Shown here piece by piece: positions 63,874 through 64,000 of a stretch of 64,000 nucleotides of DNA. The position numbers and the translations under genes are program-made. Under the pieces are notes generated by a model. It was not told the DNA's origin and did not search any database. It worked only from the letters and a program-made list of their open reading frames with translations. The stretch is from JBAZTO01 sp041661865 (GTDB lineage Bacteria > Planctomycetota > Phycisphaerae > SM23-33), in contig JBAZTO010000013.1 of NCBI GenBank assembly GCA_041661865.1, positions 5,914 through 69,913 on the forward strand, written 5' to 3'. Positions within the stretch are counted from its first letter, which is position 1, and every line of letters starts with the position of its first letter.

Positions 63874-63963
63874 AGTAGCACGACAGCGCTAGTTTAGCTC
63901 AAGAGAACCGCGAGAGTTGTCCGATAGGCTTTCTGGAGCAAGGATGCTCCGGGAGAATCACGG

Positions 63964-64000
63964 ATGACCGGCGAGCAGATTGCCTCATTGCAGGCGGAAT
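63964..64000 (+). CDS. Start of an unidentified gene cut by the right edge (possible transposase N-terminus)
   Basis: An ATG with GGGAG 8 bases upstream opens a frame reading MTGEQIASLQAE before the window ends. The glutamine/leucine-rich start resembles coiled-coil N-termini of IS66-type transposases, but 12 residues are too few to name it. A small hairpin (GGAGCA-AGGA-TGCTCC, 63935-63950) precedes it. Confidence 0.3.
   Translation, partial: MTGEQIASLQAE

Overview
The window is a GC-rich, tightly packed bacterial chromosome segment. I infer an anaerobic member of the Planctomycetota, most likely class Phycisphaerae. The signs are: a Gram-negative envelope set (LptE-like lipoprotein, BamD-like TPR protein, AsmA-like protein); an Hc1-type histone-like protein; DUF4159, DUF4954 and DUF362 proteins; a sulfatase; and haem made by the oxygen-independent siroheme (Ahb) route together with menaquinone genes. 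No rRNA, tRNA, CRISPR array, phage or complete insertion sequence was seen. The lineage is inference from gene content; no marker gene allows a firm placement.

Layout. 1-8.7 kb: AsmA-like protein (cut by the left edge), a UvrC/Cho-like protein with a damaged GIY-YIG site, FabZ-like dehydratase, histone-like protein, zinc-ribbon protein, MenA with its polyprenyl diphosphate synthase, and a DUF4954 beta-helix protein. 8.9-14.8 kb: a haem operon, hemC, cobA-hemD fusion, ahbC, then one gene fusing ahbD to two siroheme decarboxylase subunits. 15-29.6 kb: sugar and envelope genes (Gfo/Idh oxidoreductase, L-fucokinase/GDP-fucose pyrophosphorylase, GT4 glycosyltransferase, CapD/WbpM-type dehydratase, TPR protein, DUF2723 membrane protein, UbiA-type prenyltransferase, DUF362 protein, XylR-like regulator). 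29.7-43.3 kb: lysA, glycerate kinase, a phosphoesterase remnant, APH-fold kinase, SppA, DUF4159 protein, DUF456 protein, rsmH, uvrB, a ferritin-like protein and smpB. 43.4-52.6 kb: mutL, a low-GC methyltransferase, then glycan catabolism (GH4, sulfatase, UroD-like protein, GH42). 52.7-57 kb: pstS-pstC-pstA-pstB1-pstB2 behind a candidate Pho box. 57-63.8 kb, minus strand: TPR/BamD-like, lptE-like, ftsH, folP, dacA, cdaR.

How the genes work together. HemC and CobA-HemD take porphobilinogen to precorrin-2, and the AhbC and AhbD-A-B proteins take siroheme to haem. Precorrin-2 oxidase/ferrochelatase and the early ALA genes are not here. The two Pst ATPases have complementary active-site losses, so they look like an obligate heterodimer. 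DacA and CdaR are the usual c-di-AMP synthase and regulator pair.

The most unusual non-coding signal is a set of dispersed hairpin elements in intergenic DNA. In two families the stem sequences differ from copy to copy while base pairing, loop length, loop sequence and element ends are kept. Other dispersed repeats have entered the coding frame of rsmH or overlap the stop codons of two genes.
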